A stretch of DNA of 64,000 nt, from assembly GCA_902779575.1 (NCBI GenBank), contig CACZBW010000015.1, positions 21,726 to 85,725 of the forward strand. The letters are read 5' to 3'. How positions within the stretch are numbered: position 1 is the first letter of the stretch; each line of letters starts with the position of its first letter. The stretch comes from an uncultured Lachnospiraceae bacterium. GTDB taxonomy: Bacteria; Bacillota; Clostridia; Lachnospirales; Lachnospiraceae. The translations under genes and the position numbers were made by a program. The notes beneath the pieces were generated by a model, which was not told the origin of the DNA, did not search any database, and saw nothing but the letters and a program-made list of their open reading frames with translations. Shown here in pieces: positions 18,379-26,520 of the stretch.

Positions 18379-19128
18379 ATGGCGGAAAAAACAGTTGGAA
18401 CTCTGATTAAAGAAGCGCGCACAGCAGCGGGACTGACGCAGGAGCAGCTGGCGAGGAAAATCAAAGGGGTCAGCGCGGATGATATCAGTCTGGCCGAGCG
18501 GGGAAAGAAGGATTTCACTCAGGCTGTCCTCAAAGAGATTGCCAAAGCTACCGGCGTAACACAGAAGTCTCTCCTGGATGCCGCCAAAGCAGGGAGCAGC
18601 GCAAAGACCGGTGCCTCATCCAAGACGGGAAGCAGCGCGAAGACCGGTGCTTCACCCAAGACGGGAAGCAGCGCGAAGACAAGTGCCTCATCCAAGACGG
18701 GAAGCAGCGCGAAGACCGGTGCCTCATCCAAAACAGGAAGCGGCGCGAAGACCGGTGCCTCGTCCAAGACGGGAAGCAGCGCGAAGACCGGTGCCTCATC
18801 CAAGACAGGAAGCGGCGCGAAGACCGGTGCCTCGTCCAAGACAGGAAACAGCGCAAAAACTGCTTCTTCCTCTTCTTCCACGCTTAAGCTTTCCGCTGAG
18901 GAAAAGAGAGTGCTGAAGGCATACAGGGAAGCGGAAGAGGGGGTTCAGTCAATTGTCCGCGCGCTGCTGGGAGCAGACGCGCAGTCTTCTTCCGCATCCA
19001 AAAAGAACAGCAGCCTTCTGGAGAGCCTTCTGGGAGGCCTGGCGCAGAACAATTCCGCGCCCGCTTCCACAGACGGCGGCTCCGGAAACCTGCTGGACGT
19101 CTTCATGGGAATGCTGGGAGGAAAATAA
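18379..19128 (+). CDS. XRE helix-turn-helix protein with histone-H1-like repeat tail
   Basis: Protein of 249 residues with three parts. An XRE-type helix-turn-helix covers about residues 5-68 (LTQEQLARKI, DDISLAERG). A low-complexity basic region at 72-161 is made of seven 12-residue repeats of the type GSSAKTGASSKT plus a partial eighth, with a Lys every six residues. A helical C-terminal domain (about 168-249) carries an EEKRVLKAYREAEEG helix and Ser/Gly-rich ends. The Ala/Lys/Ser/Thr composition resembles bacterial histone-H1-like tails and suggests a nucleoid-binding regulator (inference). AGGAGGAGG precedes the start. Confidence 0.75.
   Translation: MAEKTVGTLIKEARTAAGLTQEQLARKIKGVSADDISLAERGKKDFTQAVLKEIAKATGVTQKSLLDAAKAGSSAKTGASSKTGSSAKTGASPKTGSSAKTSASSKTGSSAKTGASSKTGSGAKTGASSKTGSSAKTGASSKTGSGAKTGASSKTGNSAKTASSSSSTLKLSAEEKRVLKAYREAEEGVQSIVRALLGADAQSSSASKKNSSLLESLLGGLAQNNSAPASTDGGSGNLLDVFMGMLGGK
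18592..18861 (+). repeat. 36-bp tandem repeats in the XRE-protein gene
   Basis: Seven in-frame copies of a 36-bp unit and a shorter eighth encode the GSSAKTGASSKT repeats. Copies differ by few bases, so slipped-strand length variation between strains is likely. Confidence 0.9.
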
Positions 19129-19143
19129 AGTACGGGGGCAGGG

Positions 19144-19701
19144 TCAGGCAGCCGTTTTCGAACGAAGTGACTGCCGGACCATGTCTGTGGCGGGACTGTA
19201 ATAGAGGAGGATGGTCACGATGATATACATCGGAATCATCGCCGCAAACTGGACCAGCCGCGTCGGCATGATCGCATAAAAGTTGTATCCCAGGATCAGG
19301 ACCAGGCCCATCGTATTAAAGAGCAGCGAGGACAGAGCGCCTGTCAGTACGATGCCTGCCGCAAGGACGGCCGTCTGACGGGCGTTTTTCACCCGGGCGG
19401 AGGGCCGGAAGAAGGAGGGGACGACACCCCAGCAGACAGCCGCGAGCGTGATCAGCGGGTTGACCGCGTATCCCTGCATCAGGCAGCCGAGAAGATCGGC
19501 AGTCAGGCCGGTGAGCGCTCCCGCCGCGGGGCCAAACCAGAGTCCGGCCATGATAAGGGCGACCGGACCGAATGTGATCCGGCCGAAGCCTCCGATATTC
19601 ACTGCGAGCAGGCGTGTGAGAATGATCTGGATGGCAACGAGTATGCCAAGCGAGACGAAGGTGAACGTGCACCATACGGTTCTGAGGTTTCGTTTCTGCA
19701 T
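19144..19701 (-). CDS. folT: Folate ECF transporter S component
   Basis: Membrane S component of an energy-coupling factor transporter, 185 residues with about six helices. The ITFGPVALIMAGLWFGPAAG segment and the small-residue-rich NPLITLAAVCWG region match FolT-type folate-binding S components. The identification is supported by a tetrahydrofolate riboswitch in its leader. The shared ECF module is not in this window. GGAGGT at 19711-19716 (minus strand) lies 9 bases before the ATG at 19701. The frame is open upstream, but only this start has a ribosome binding site. Confidence 0.85.
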   Translation of the reverse strand: MQKRNLRTVWCTFTFVSLGILVAIQIILTRLLAVNIGGFGRITFGPVALIMAGLWFGPAAGALTGLTADLLGCLMQGYAVNPLITLAAVCWGVVPSFFRPSARVKNARQTAVLAAGIVLTGALSSLLFNTMGLVLILGYNFYAIMPTRLVQFAAMIPMYIIVTILLYYSPATDMVRQSLRSKTAA

Positions 19702-19765
19702 AATATATACACCTCCATTATGCACAAACCGCCCCACATATAGAGTTGTCTCATACATGCAGCAA

Positions 19766-19876
19766 CGGGTGCGGAAAAAGCACCGCAAGCCTTCGCGGAG
19801 ATTTCCGTGAGGCTTTTCGGTTCAGGGCGACTCCCCATCCCTGAAAACTTGACGCGCTTAATCCTACTTCGCTATG
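19766..19876 (-). promoter_or_regulatory. Tetrahydrofolate (THF) riboswitch
   Basis: Reading the minus strand, the leader shows the features of the THF riboswitch class: GAAGTAG at the 5' end, the GCGCGTCAAGT segment, a hairpin AGGG-ATGGGGAGTCG-CCCT, then GAACCGAAAAGC and a GCGGTG segment before the CCGCACC end. It precedes the folT-like gene. No T-run follows, so control is more likely at translation. A minus-strand TATAAT box (complement of 19947-19952) lies upstream. Confidence 0.8.
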
Positions 19877-20056
19877 TCTTTTCCTGCGGGTTTCCGGATC
19901 TTTACTGAAAAAACCGAAAAAATACCGAAGGAATATGCCGGAGTTAATTATACAGCTGCCGGATAAAAATGCAACTGCTTTTGAAAAGGGGACAGCGCAT
20001 TCTTGTGTTTTCTGCCGTGAGTAAGGCGGAATCGATGAAGATAAGGAGATCAGACA

Positions 20057-21043
20057 ATGCTGAAAGAAGAGAGAAAAGGTTATATCGGCAATCCCCGTCA
20101 GCTCTATACCCTGCGCAGGCTGACAGCAGCGGAGGGAAAAGCCAGGGGGACACAGATCATTGAAGTATGCACGGCGGGCGGCCTTCAGCTGGATCTTCTG
20201 CCGGACGCCGGCCTGGACATCGGACAGACCCGTTACAGGGGCATCAATATGTCCTGGATGAGCAAAAACGGCTATGACAGTCCCGCCGTCATCGCGCCTT
20301 ATGAGAATGAATTCCTGAACACCTTCCCGGGCGGCCTTCTGTATACCTGCGGCCTTCGCACGGCCGGCCCCGGCAACCGTGACAGCAGCGGGGAATGGCA
20401 GCCCATGCACGGCCGCTATCACAGCCTGCCGGCGGAACAGGTCTGCGCCGAAGCCGACGGAGATGAGATTACAGTCCGGGGAATCATCCGGGAGACAGCG
20501 CTTTTCGGGCATGTTCTTGAGCTGAAGCGGACGATCCGCATCCCGGTCTATGGTTCCGAGATTACGGTGGAAGATGAACTCACAAACCTGACGCCCAGAC
20601 CGGAAGAAATCATGCAGATTTATCACTGTAATTTCGGTTATCCGATGCTGAGCGAGAAGGCGGAACTGCTGCTTCCGAAGGAGCGGGAGACGATCCCGCG
20701 CACGGAATTTGCCAGGACCGGCCTTGAAAAAGCCTGCAGATTTGATACTCCTATTGACAGTGAGGAGGAACGGGTATTCTTCCATAAGATGAAGGAGGAT
20801 TTCAGCGCGGTGCTGAGTAATCCGGAGCTGGGCGTACGTATGACGATGACCTGGAGCGGCGATACGCTGCCCATCCTGACCCAGTGGAGGAGCATGGCCA
20901 GCGGCGACTACGTGCTTGGGCTGGAGCCGACCAACTGCTATATCATGGGGCGGCATGATGAACGTGAAAATGGCACGCTTCCGGTTCTCAAAGCATTTGA
21001 GACGGAGCTCCACAGGGTGAAATTTTCGTTTTCAGAGATTTGA
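20057..21043 (+). CDS. DUF4432/aldose 1-epimerase-like protein
   Basis: Protein of 328 residues with the beta-sandwich galactose-mutarotase-like pattern of DUF4432 proteins. Family landmarks include LLPDAGLDIG, a central GLRTAGPG, PMHGRYHSLPA with a His likely in the active site, and the closing LGLEPTNCYIMGR. These proteins are thought to act on sugars or sugar derivatives, but the substrate is unknown. The ATG follows AAGGAG by about 9 bases. It stands alone, downstream of and divergent from the THF riboswitch. Confidence 0.82.
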   Translation: MLKEERKGYIGNPRQLYTLRRLTAAEGKARGTQIIEVCTAGGLQLDLLPDAGLDIGQTRYRGINMSWMSKNGYDSPAVIAPYENEFLNTFPGGLLYTCGLRTAGPGNRDSSGEWQPMHGRYHSLPAEQVCAEADGDEITVRGIIRETALFGHVLELKRTIRIPVYGSEITVEDELTNLTPRPEEIMQIYHCNFGYPMLSEKAELLLPKERETIPRTEFARTGLEKACRFDTPIDSEEERVFFHKMKEDFSAVLSNPELGVRMTMTWSGDTLPILTQWRSMASGDYVLGLEPTNCYIMGRHDERENGTLPVLKAFETELHRVKFSFSEI

Positions 21044-21081
21044 TGTTTTTTCTGACTTGTTCTTCCTTTATGAACATGTTG

Positions 21082-21090
21082 TGTTATAAT
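21082..21090 (+). promoter_or_regulatory. Extended -10 promoter
   Basis: TGTTATAAT forms an extended -10 element; no good -35 is evident. It lies about 180 bases before the GlgX-like gene. The long leader contains no recognised riboswitch. Confidence 0.45.
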
Positions 21091-21268
21091 GGGTGTAATT
21101 CGTTTACGGGTGGGACGAAAAAGTGGCAGAAAGGTCCGGAGGCGCCTGCAGCCGGACCAGGGATGAATAAGCGGGGCGGCTTTTTGCGCGCCGGACCTGA
21201 AACGGTGTCATGCCTTTATAAGCCTGGCATGCAGGGGCCGTGAAAAGCCAGTCAGAAAGGAGATCTAA

Positions 21269-23269
21269 GTGAACTGGGAGCCTGCAGTATCATACATAAG
21301 CGATCTGAAGATCAGCAGCTCTGTTCCTCATACGGATGTGACGGCATCGGGTATTCTGTTCTCCGCGGTAGTTCCGGAAGGCAAGGAAGCGTCTCTCCTG
21401 CTGTATGAGAAGGGAAGCGAGGATGTCCGGTGTGAAATCCCCTTTCCGGAGAAACCCAGTATGGGAAGAATATCTGCTATGCTCGTTTCGGGGATTCCCG
21501 CTGAGATGGTCGAATACAACTACAAGATCGGCGGAAGGATTGTGACGGATCCCGCCGCTCAGCTTGTGGCAGGGCTGGACCGTTTCGGAGACCGGTCGGC
21601 CCGCAGCCCGCACCATGTCCGGGGCGGTTTTATCAAAACGGACTTTGACTGGGGGAATGACCGGGACGTACTCCGGATTCCTTACAGCGAATCCGTTTTC
21701 TATGAGCTGCATGTGCGCGGTTTTACGAAACACAGGAATTCGAAGGTAAAGGCGAAAGGATGCTTCAGCGGACTCGCCGAGAAGATTCCTTATCTGAAAA
21801 GTCTTGGGGTAACAGCGGTTGTGCTCCTGCCAATTTACGAATTTGATGAGATCACGGAGGACGACGCCAGGCTTGGCTGGAGGCCCGAAGGTCTCCGTGA
21901 GCTGATTGCGGGCACCGCGCTTCCCCAGTCCGCGGTCACTGTCCGGGAAAGCGGACAGGAGGAGCAGGCAGCGGCGGACCGGAAGCAGGGAAAGCTGAAC
22001 CCGAAGGATCCTGCGTCTTCAGCCGGGTCCGGGAAAAGAGAAGGAAAACTGAATTACTGGGGCTTCGGCCCGGGCTGGTTTTTCGCTCCGAAGCGCTCCT
22101 ACAGCGCATCGGACAGCCCGGAAGATGAACTGCGCGCGATGGTCCGCAGTTTTCATGAGGCGGGCATGGAAGTGATCATGGAGATGTCTTTCCCGGAGGG
22201 GATGGATATTGCTTTTATAAGGTCCTGCCTGCTCTGGTGGAGACAGGTCTATCATATGGACGGCTTCTATCTGACCGGCAATCAGGACGATATCAACTCC
22301 GCCGTGAAGAGCGCGGCCCTGAGCGACGTCAAGCTGATTTCAGATTATTTTGATACAAAGCGGATGTATCCCAAGGGCAGGCCTTATCGTTTCAGAAACC
22401 TTGCGGAATGCAATGTGGGTTTCCGCAGAGACGTGCGCCAGATTCTGAAGGGGGATGAAAACCAGCTGAGAGCCTTTGTGGACCGTATCCGCTATAATCC
22501 GAAGGATTCGGCCGTAGTCAATACCATAACCTCCCATAACGGTTTTACGCTGATGGATCTGGTTTCCTATAATGACAAGCACAATGAAGCGAACGGCGAG
22601 CAGAACCATGACGGCGCCGCCACGGAATATTCCTGGAACTGCGGCGTCGAAGGACCCTGCAGAAAGAAGGAGATTTCCCGCCTCCGCTTAAGACAGATGA
22701 AGAATGCCCTGTCGATTCTGCTGCTGTCCCAGGGAACGCCGATGCTGCTGGCCGGCGATGAGATGGGGAATTCGCAGGACGGCAATTCAAACGCCTACTG
22801 CATGGATTCGGAACTGACCTGGCTGGACTGGCCCGACAACAAAGCGTCCAGGGAGCTGACGGACTTTGTGAAGAAGCTGATCGCCCTGAGGAAGGCTTAT
22901 CCGATCCTGCATACGGAACAGGAGCTTTCCGGCGGAAACAGCGGCGGCTTTTTCCCGGACTTTTCCTGCCACGGAAGCAACGCCTGGTTTGCTTCGTTTG
23001 ACCAGCAGGACAGAACCATCGGCCTGATGTACAGTGTGCGTGATGAGAGCGGCGAAGACTGCAGCTGCATCTATGCGGCATATAACCTGCACTGGCAGGA
23101 GCAGAAGCTGGCGCTGCCCTATCTGCCCCATGAGAGAGAATGGCATGTCATCCTGAATACGGGAGAAGACCGTTTCACAGAGACAGAGGAAAGCGGGCAG
23201 GATGCGGAAACGGCCATGGTGAAGTCGATCACTGTACCCGGGCGAACCGTTATCGTCCTTGCGGGGTAA
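21269..23269 (+). CDS. GlgX-like GH13 protein lacking catalytic residues
   Basis: Protein of 666 residues with the layout of glycogen-debranching GH13 enzymes: an N-terminal CBM48-like domain (about 10-110), an alpha-amylase barrel (about 130-560) and a C-terminal beta domain. Scaffold segments are well kept (NYWGFGPGWFFAP, GFTLMDLVSYNDKHNEANGE, LLAGDEMGNSQDGN). The active site is not: the nucleophile position in DGFYLT is Thr336 instead of Asp, the acid/base position is Asp359 instead of Glu, the third acid after His423 is Asn424, and the usual DVVYNH motif reads EMSFPEG. It probably binds alpha-glucan without hydrolysing it (inference). The GTG start follows AAAGGAGAT. Confidence 0.85.
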   Translation: MNWEPAVSYISDLKISSSVPHTDVTASGILFSAVVPEGKEASLLLYEKGSEDVRCEIPFPEKPSMGRISAMLVSGIPAEMVEYNYKIGGRIVTDPAAQLVAGLDRFGDRSARSPHHVRGGFIKTDFDWGNDRDVLRIPYSESVFYELHVRGFTKHRNSKVKAKGCFSGLAEKIPYLKSLGVTAVVLLPIYEFDEITEDDARLGWRPEGLRELIAGTALPQSAVTVRESGQEEQAAADRKQGKLNPKDPASSAGSGKREGKLNYWGFGPGWFFAPKRSYSASDSPEDELRAMVRSFHEAGMEVIMEMSFPEGMDIAFIRSCLLWWRQVYHMDGFYLTGNQDDINSAVKSAALSDVKLISDYFDTKRMYPKGRPYRFRNLAECNVGFRRDVRQILKGDENQLRAFVDRIRYNPKDSAVVNTITSHNGFTLMDLVSYNDKHNEANGEQNHDGAATEYSWNCGVEGPCRKKEISRLRLRQMKNALSILLLSQGTPMLLAGDEMGNSQDGNSNAYCMDSELTWLDWPDNKASRELTDFVKKLIALRKAYPILHTEQELSGGNSGGFFPDFSCHGSNAWFASFDQQDRTIGLMYSVRDESGEDCSCIYAAYNLHWQEQKLALPYLPHEREWHVILNTGEDRFTETEESGQDAETAMVKSITVPGRTVIVLAG

Positions 23270-23354
23270 AGACCGGGTATATAACCGGGAAGGCGGCAGA
23301 AGGAAGGAGGAGGGAACGGAATGTTCCCTTCCGGGATCAGAAGGATCGGGTTCT

Positions 23355-24005
23355 ATGGGAAAGACGGAGACAGATAAAAAGCAGGCAGCCGGCGGAGACG
23401 GCATGTCGCATATCGCGGGGACTCCGACAGACGGGGTTCTGACCGCGGGGAAAGCGGCAGGCCATCTGCGTACGGTACTGCATCACAAGAGACTGGTAGC
23501 TGAAGGATGTTTTCAGGTAGGTCTTTACTGGCAGGGACTGACGCACGATCTGTCCAAGTTTTCACCGACGGAGTTTCTGAACGGCGTCCGCTTTTATCAG
23601 AACGGCGTGCAGAGTCCGAACAACGGGGAGCGGGTGAAAAAAGGCTATTCGGAAGCCTGGATGCATCACAAAGGCCGGAACCGCCATCATTATGAATACT
23701 GGACGGATTACAGCATCGAAGCAGTCCGGGCCGGGAGAGATCCGGTTCAGCCGGTCCGCATGCCGCGCCGTTATGTGGCGGAGATGCTGATGGACCGGAT
23801 CGCCGCTTCAAAGACTTATATGAAAGACCGGTATACGGATGAGGCGCCTTTGAACTATTACAGCAGCGGCAAGGCAAAACAGCTGCTGCATGAAAGGACC
23901 GCCGCCGAGCTGGAGCGGATGCTGAAGATTCTTGCGAAAAAAGGAGAAAAGGAATGCTTCCGTTTCGTCCGCGATTACTATCTGAAGGGCGGGAAGATGC
24001 GCTGA
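23355..24005 (+). CDS. DUF5662 family protein
   Basis: Cytoplasmic protein of about 216 residues matching the DUF5662 family. Typical segments are HLRTVLHHKRLV, LTHDLSKFSP, the GYSEAWMHHKGRNRHHYEYW stretch, and MPRRYVAEMLMDRIAASKTY. The HD and HH pairs suggest a metal-dependent, HD-like helical fold, but no function is established. An alternative start is ATG 23403. It follows the GlgX-like gene by 85 bases and may share its transcript. Confidence 0.82.
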   Translation: MGKTETDKKQAAGGDGMSHIAGTPTDGVLTAGKAAGHLRTVLHHKRLVAEGCFQVGLYWQGLTHDLSKFSPTEFLNGVRFYQNGVQSPNNGERVKKGYSEAWMHHKGRNRHHYEYWTDYSIEAVRAGRDPVQPVRMPRRYVAEMLMDRIAASKTYMKDRYTDEAPLNYYSSGKAKQLLHERTAAELERMLKILAKKGEKECFRFVRDYYLKGGKMR

Positions 24006-24063
24006 GAAGAAAGAAACCATAGACAGTTAAGCCTTGCAACGGCACGAAGATATGGATATAATT

Positions 24064-24108
24064 GGTAACAGTTCTGCGTCTTCGGACAAAGAACTGCTGC
24101 CATTTTTT
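24064..24108 (+). terminator. Rho-independent terminator before trpS
   Basis: A 12-position stem with one mismatch (24064-24075 with 24090-24101) is capped by a UUCG-loop mini-stem and followed by ATTTTTT. A promoter-like TTGCAA (24034-24039) and TATAAT (24057-24062) with 17-base spacing immediately precede it, so either this is a leader attenuator for trpS or the promoter match is fortuitous. Confidence 0.75.
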
Positions 24109-24205
24109 ATTTGAGGACAGGAGATGATCAGCGGCAGCGGCCCTGCTTTCGGGCGGAGATGGCTGCAGGAAGCTGTGTTTTTATAGAAGAGGAGAGACAG
24201 AGAAG

Positions 24206-25210
24206 ATGAACAAGGATCATAAGGTATTATACAGCGGTATGCAGGCGACAGGGAATCTGACGCTCGGCAATTATCTGGGCGCTCTGAAGAACTGGGTCAG
24301 CCTTGCGGACGAATATGAGTGCTATTACGGAGTTATGGATCTGCATTCCCTGACAGTACGTCAGGACCCTGCGGAGTTCCGCAAGAGAGCCCGCGCCCTT
24401 CTGACACTCTATATCGCGGCCGGAATCGATCCGGAAAAGAACTGTCTCTATCTTCAGTCTTCCGTTCCCGCCCATGCGGAGCTTGCCTGGATTCTTGACT
24501 GCTTTACCTATATGGGCGAGCTGAGCCGCATGACGCAGTTTAAGGACAAGTCCGCCAAACATGCGGACAACGTGAACGCCGGTCTCTTCACCTATCCTGT
24601 CCTGATGGCGGCGGATATCCTTCTCTATCAGACGGATGTGGTTCCGGTCGGGCAGGATCAGCTGCAGCATCTGGAGATCACACGCGACATCGCCCAGCGC
24701 TTCAACAGTATCTACGGAGATGTCTTCACGATTCCGGAACCTTACATCGGCAAGGTGGGCGCGAAGATCATGTCCCTGCAGGATCCGTCCAAAAAGATGT
24801 CAAAGTCAGATGAGAACCCGAACGCTTCCATCTACCTGATGGATGATCCGGATACGATCCGCCGCAAATGCAAGCGCGCCATCACGGATTCGGAGGCGAC
24901 GATCGCCTACAGAGATGAGCAGCCCGGCCTGAAGAACCTTTTTGATATCTACTGCACCTGCACCGGAAAGACTTCGGAGGAAGCCGTCGCCGAGTTCCAG
25001 GGACAGGGATACGGACAGCTGAAGGAGGCTGTGGGCGAAGCGGTTGTGAGCATTCTGAAACCAATGCAGGACCGCATGGCCGAGATCGCGGCGGACAAGA
25101 GCTATCTGGACAAGGTGATTAAAGAAAACGCGGAAAGGGCATATTATTCAGCGAATAAGACTCTGAGAAAAGTGAAGAAGAAGATCGGACTTACGGAGAT
25201 GCCCCGCTGA
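24206..25210 (+). CDS. trpS: Tryptophanyl-tRNA synthetase
   Basis: Class I aminoacyl-tRNA synthetase that charges tRNA-Trp, 334 residues, the normal length. The HIGH-type motif is TGNLTLGNY at 15-23 and the second signature KMSKS begins at Lys197. Trp-binding segments such as YPVLMAADILLYQ and VGQDQ are intact. The start is set by GAGGAGAGA. Upstream lie a hairpin terminator and a promoter candidate; no T-box is recognisable. Confidence 0.97.
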   Translation: MNKDHKVLYSGMQATGNLTLGNYLGALKNWVSLADEYECYYGVMDLHSLTVRQDPAEFRKRARALLTLYIAAGIDPEKNCLYLQSSVPAHAELAWILDCFTYMGELSRMTQFKDKSAKHADNVNAGLFTYPVLMAADILLYQTDVVPVGQDQLQHLEITRDIAQRFNSIYGDVFTIPEPYIGKVGAKIMSLQDPSKKMSKSDENPNASIYLMDDPDTIRRKCKRAITDSEATIAYRDEQPGLKNLFDIYCTCTGKTSEEAVAEFQGQGYGQLKEAVGEAVVSILKPMQDRMAEIAADKSYLDKVIKENAERAYYSANKTLRKVKKKIGLTEMPR

Positions 25211-25217
25211 TCGTTCC

Positions 25218-25248
25218 ATGCCGCCGGATTGGATCCGGCGGCATTTTT
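25218..25248 (+). terminator. Rho-independent terminator of trpS
   Basis: A perfect 12-bp stem, ATGCCGCCGGAT (25218-25229) with its complement (25233-25244), has a TGG loop and a T5 run. It lies between the convergent trpS and LysR genes. Confidence 0.9.
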
Positions 25249-26198
25249 CAGCTGCGGGTCTGCGGAGGCGCGGAGAGCATGGTCACATTGTCGCCGGACT
25301 GCGCGCCTATGATCTTCAGCTGTTCCACATAATGTCTGGCAAGGACGGAAAGCTCCACCCGCTGTTTGCGGATATAGCCGATGGTCATGCGGTTTTCCCC
25401 GGCCAGGGGAACCGCGATATAATCAGATCCGTTCAGGTCTTCCGTGATGATGCCGGAGCAGAGGGTGTAGGCGTTCAGCCCGACCATGAGGTTCAGCAGA
25501 GTCGCCCGGTCATCGGCTTTTATGATCTTGCGGTAATCGTAAGTACTCAGAACCTCCTCCGCGAAATAGAAGGAATTATAATCGCCCTGCTCAAAGGAAA
25601 GACAGGGGTAAGGGCGGAGCTGCTCGATGGAGATCTCATCCCGGCTGGCCAGCGGATGGTTTTTCCAGAGGTAGACGGAGATATCGCATGCGAAAAGCGG
25701 ATGGAAATCCAGGGCATATTCGTGAAATATCTTCGTTAACGCTTCCCGGTTGAAATCGTTCAGATAAAGGATTCCGATCTCGCTTTTCATATTCCGCACG
25801 TGGGTCAGCACTTCGTGCGTTTTTGTTTCATGGATCGCGAATTCATAGTCATCCATGCCGAAAGCCTTGGCGGTCTCTATGAACGCCTTCACTGCGAAGG
25901 AATAGTGCTGTGTGGAGACCGAGAATTTGGTCCGGTGCGAAGTACGGTCCACGAAGCGGTCCTGCAGGAGATTATACTGTTCGATGATCTGCCGGGCGTA
26001 GCCGAGAAATTCCTCTCCCTCCTGCGTGATCGAGATACCGCGGTTGGAGCGGGAGAACAGGACGATCCCGAGTTCCTTTTCCAGTTCCTTAATCATGCTG
26101 GACAATGAAGGCTGCGTGATATAGAGTTTGTGGGCAGCCTCGTTCATACTGCCGCACTCGGCGATTGTTATGGCATATTTCATCTGCTGCAGGGTCAT
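25248..26198 (-). CDS. LysR-family regulator next to metNIQ
   Basis: LysR-type transcriptional regulator of 316 residues. The N-terminal winged helix-turn-helix (MNEAAHKLYITQPSLSSMIKELEKELG) is at about residues 15-45 and an effector-binding domain fills the rest. The chosen ATG at 26198 has GGAGG 7 bases ahead; the frame is open to 26243. It is divergent from the methionine transporter genes, so it probably controls methionine or cysteine uptake, like MtaR/MetR-type regulators in other Firmicutes (inference). Confidence 0.88.
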   Translation of the reverse strand: MTLQQMKYAITIAECGSMNEAAHKLYITQPSLSSMIKELEKELGIVLFSRSNRGISITQEGEEFLGYARQIIEQYNLLQDRFVDRTSHRTKFSVSTQHYSFAVKAFIETAKAFGMDDYEFAIHETKTHEVLTHVRNMKSEIGILYLNDFNREALTKIFHEYALDFHPLFACDISVYLWKNHPLASRDEISIEQLRPYPCLSFEQGDYNSFYFAEEVLSTYDYRKIIKADDRATLLNLMVGLNAYTLCSGIITEDLNGSDYIAVPLAGENRMTIGYIRKQRVELSVLARHYVEQLKIIGAQSGDNVTMLSAPPQTRS

Positions 26199-26455
26199 GA
26201 CAAACCTCCGGATTCCGGAAAAACAATGATTCATCTGGTTCATTCTTTAAGGCGTCTGGTCAGCGTCTTCTGATTTGAACTATGGTCTGGGAATATGTTC
26301 AGAATTAACTGACTGAGCGTATTCTATCATATTCCGCCGGACAGGAAAATGACCCGCGGCAGCTTATGTCCTGTCAGTTTACGGCAGCCGGAATTTCCCT
26401 GTACCCGATTACGGCTGTTGGTTTTACCCGGATTTTGCCGGCAGGAATTTCTCTG

Positions 26456-26484
26456 TTAACAGTTACCGGGATATCTGTTATAAT
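26456..26484 (+). promoter_or_regulatory. Promoter of metN
   Basis: TTAACA (26456-26461) and TATAAT (26479-26484) have a 17-base spacer, with a TGT extension before the -10. An 8-bp inverted repeat GGAATATG/CATATTCC at 26290-26297 and 26329-26336 in the same divergent region may serve the LysR gene. Confidence 0.75.
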
Positions 26485-26520
26485 ACTTAAATCCTGTTTT
26501 ATTTCTGAGAGGAAAAACAT

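Noticed and set aside
18519-18916. Repetitive open frames on both strands within the XRE gene
   Set aside because: They are alternate-frame readings of the 36-bp repeats; only the frame with the HTH domain has a ribosome site and a real domain.
19751-21013. 420-codon minus-strand frame
   Set aside because: It is antisense to the DUF4432 gene and crosses the THF riboswitch and folT leader; no protein family is recognisable.
24034-24062. Promoter TTGCAA-17-TATAAT before trpS
   Set aside because: It abuts a terminator hairpin that would end the transcript at once; kept only as a possibility in the terminator entry.
24006-24205. T-box leader of trpS
   Set aside because: No T-box sequence or specifier stem is seen; the hairpin is a plain terminator shape.
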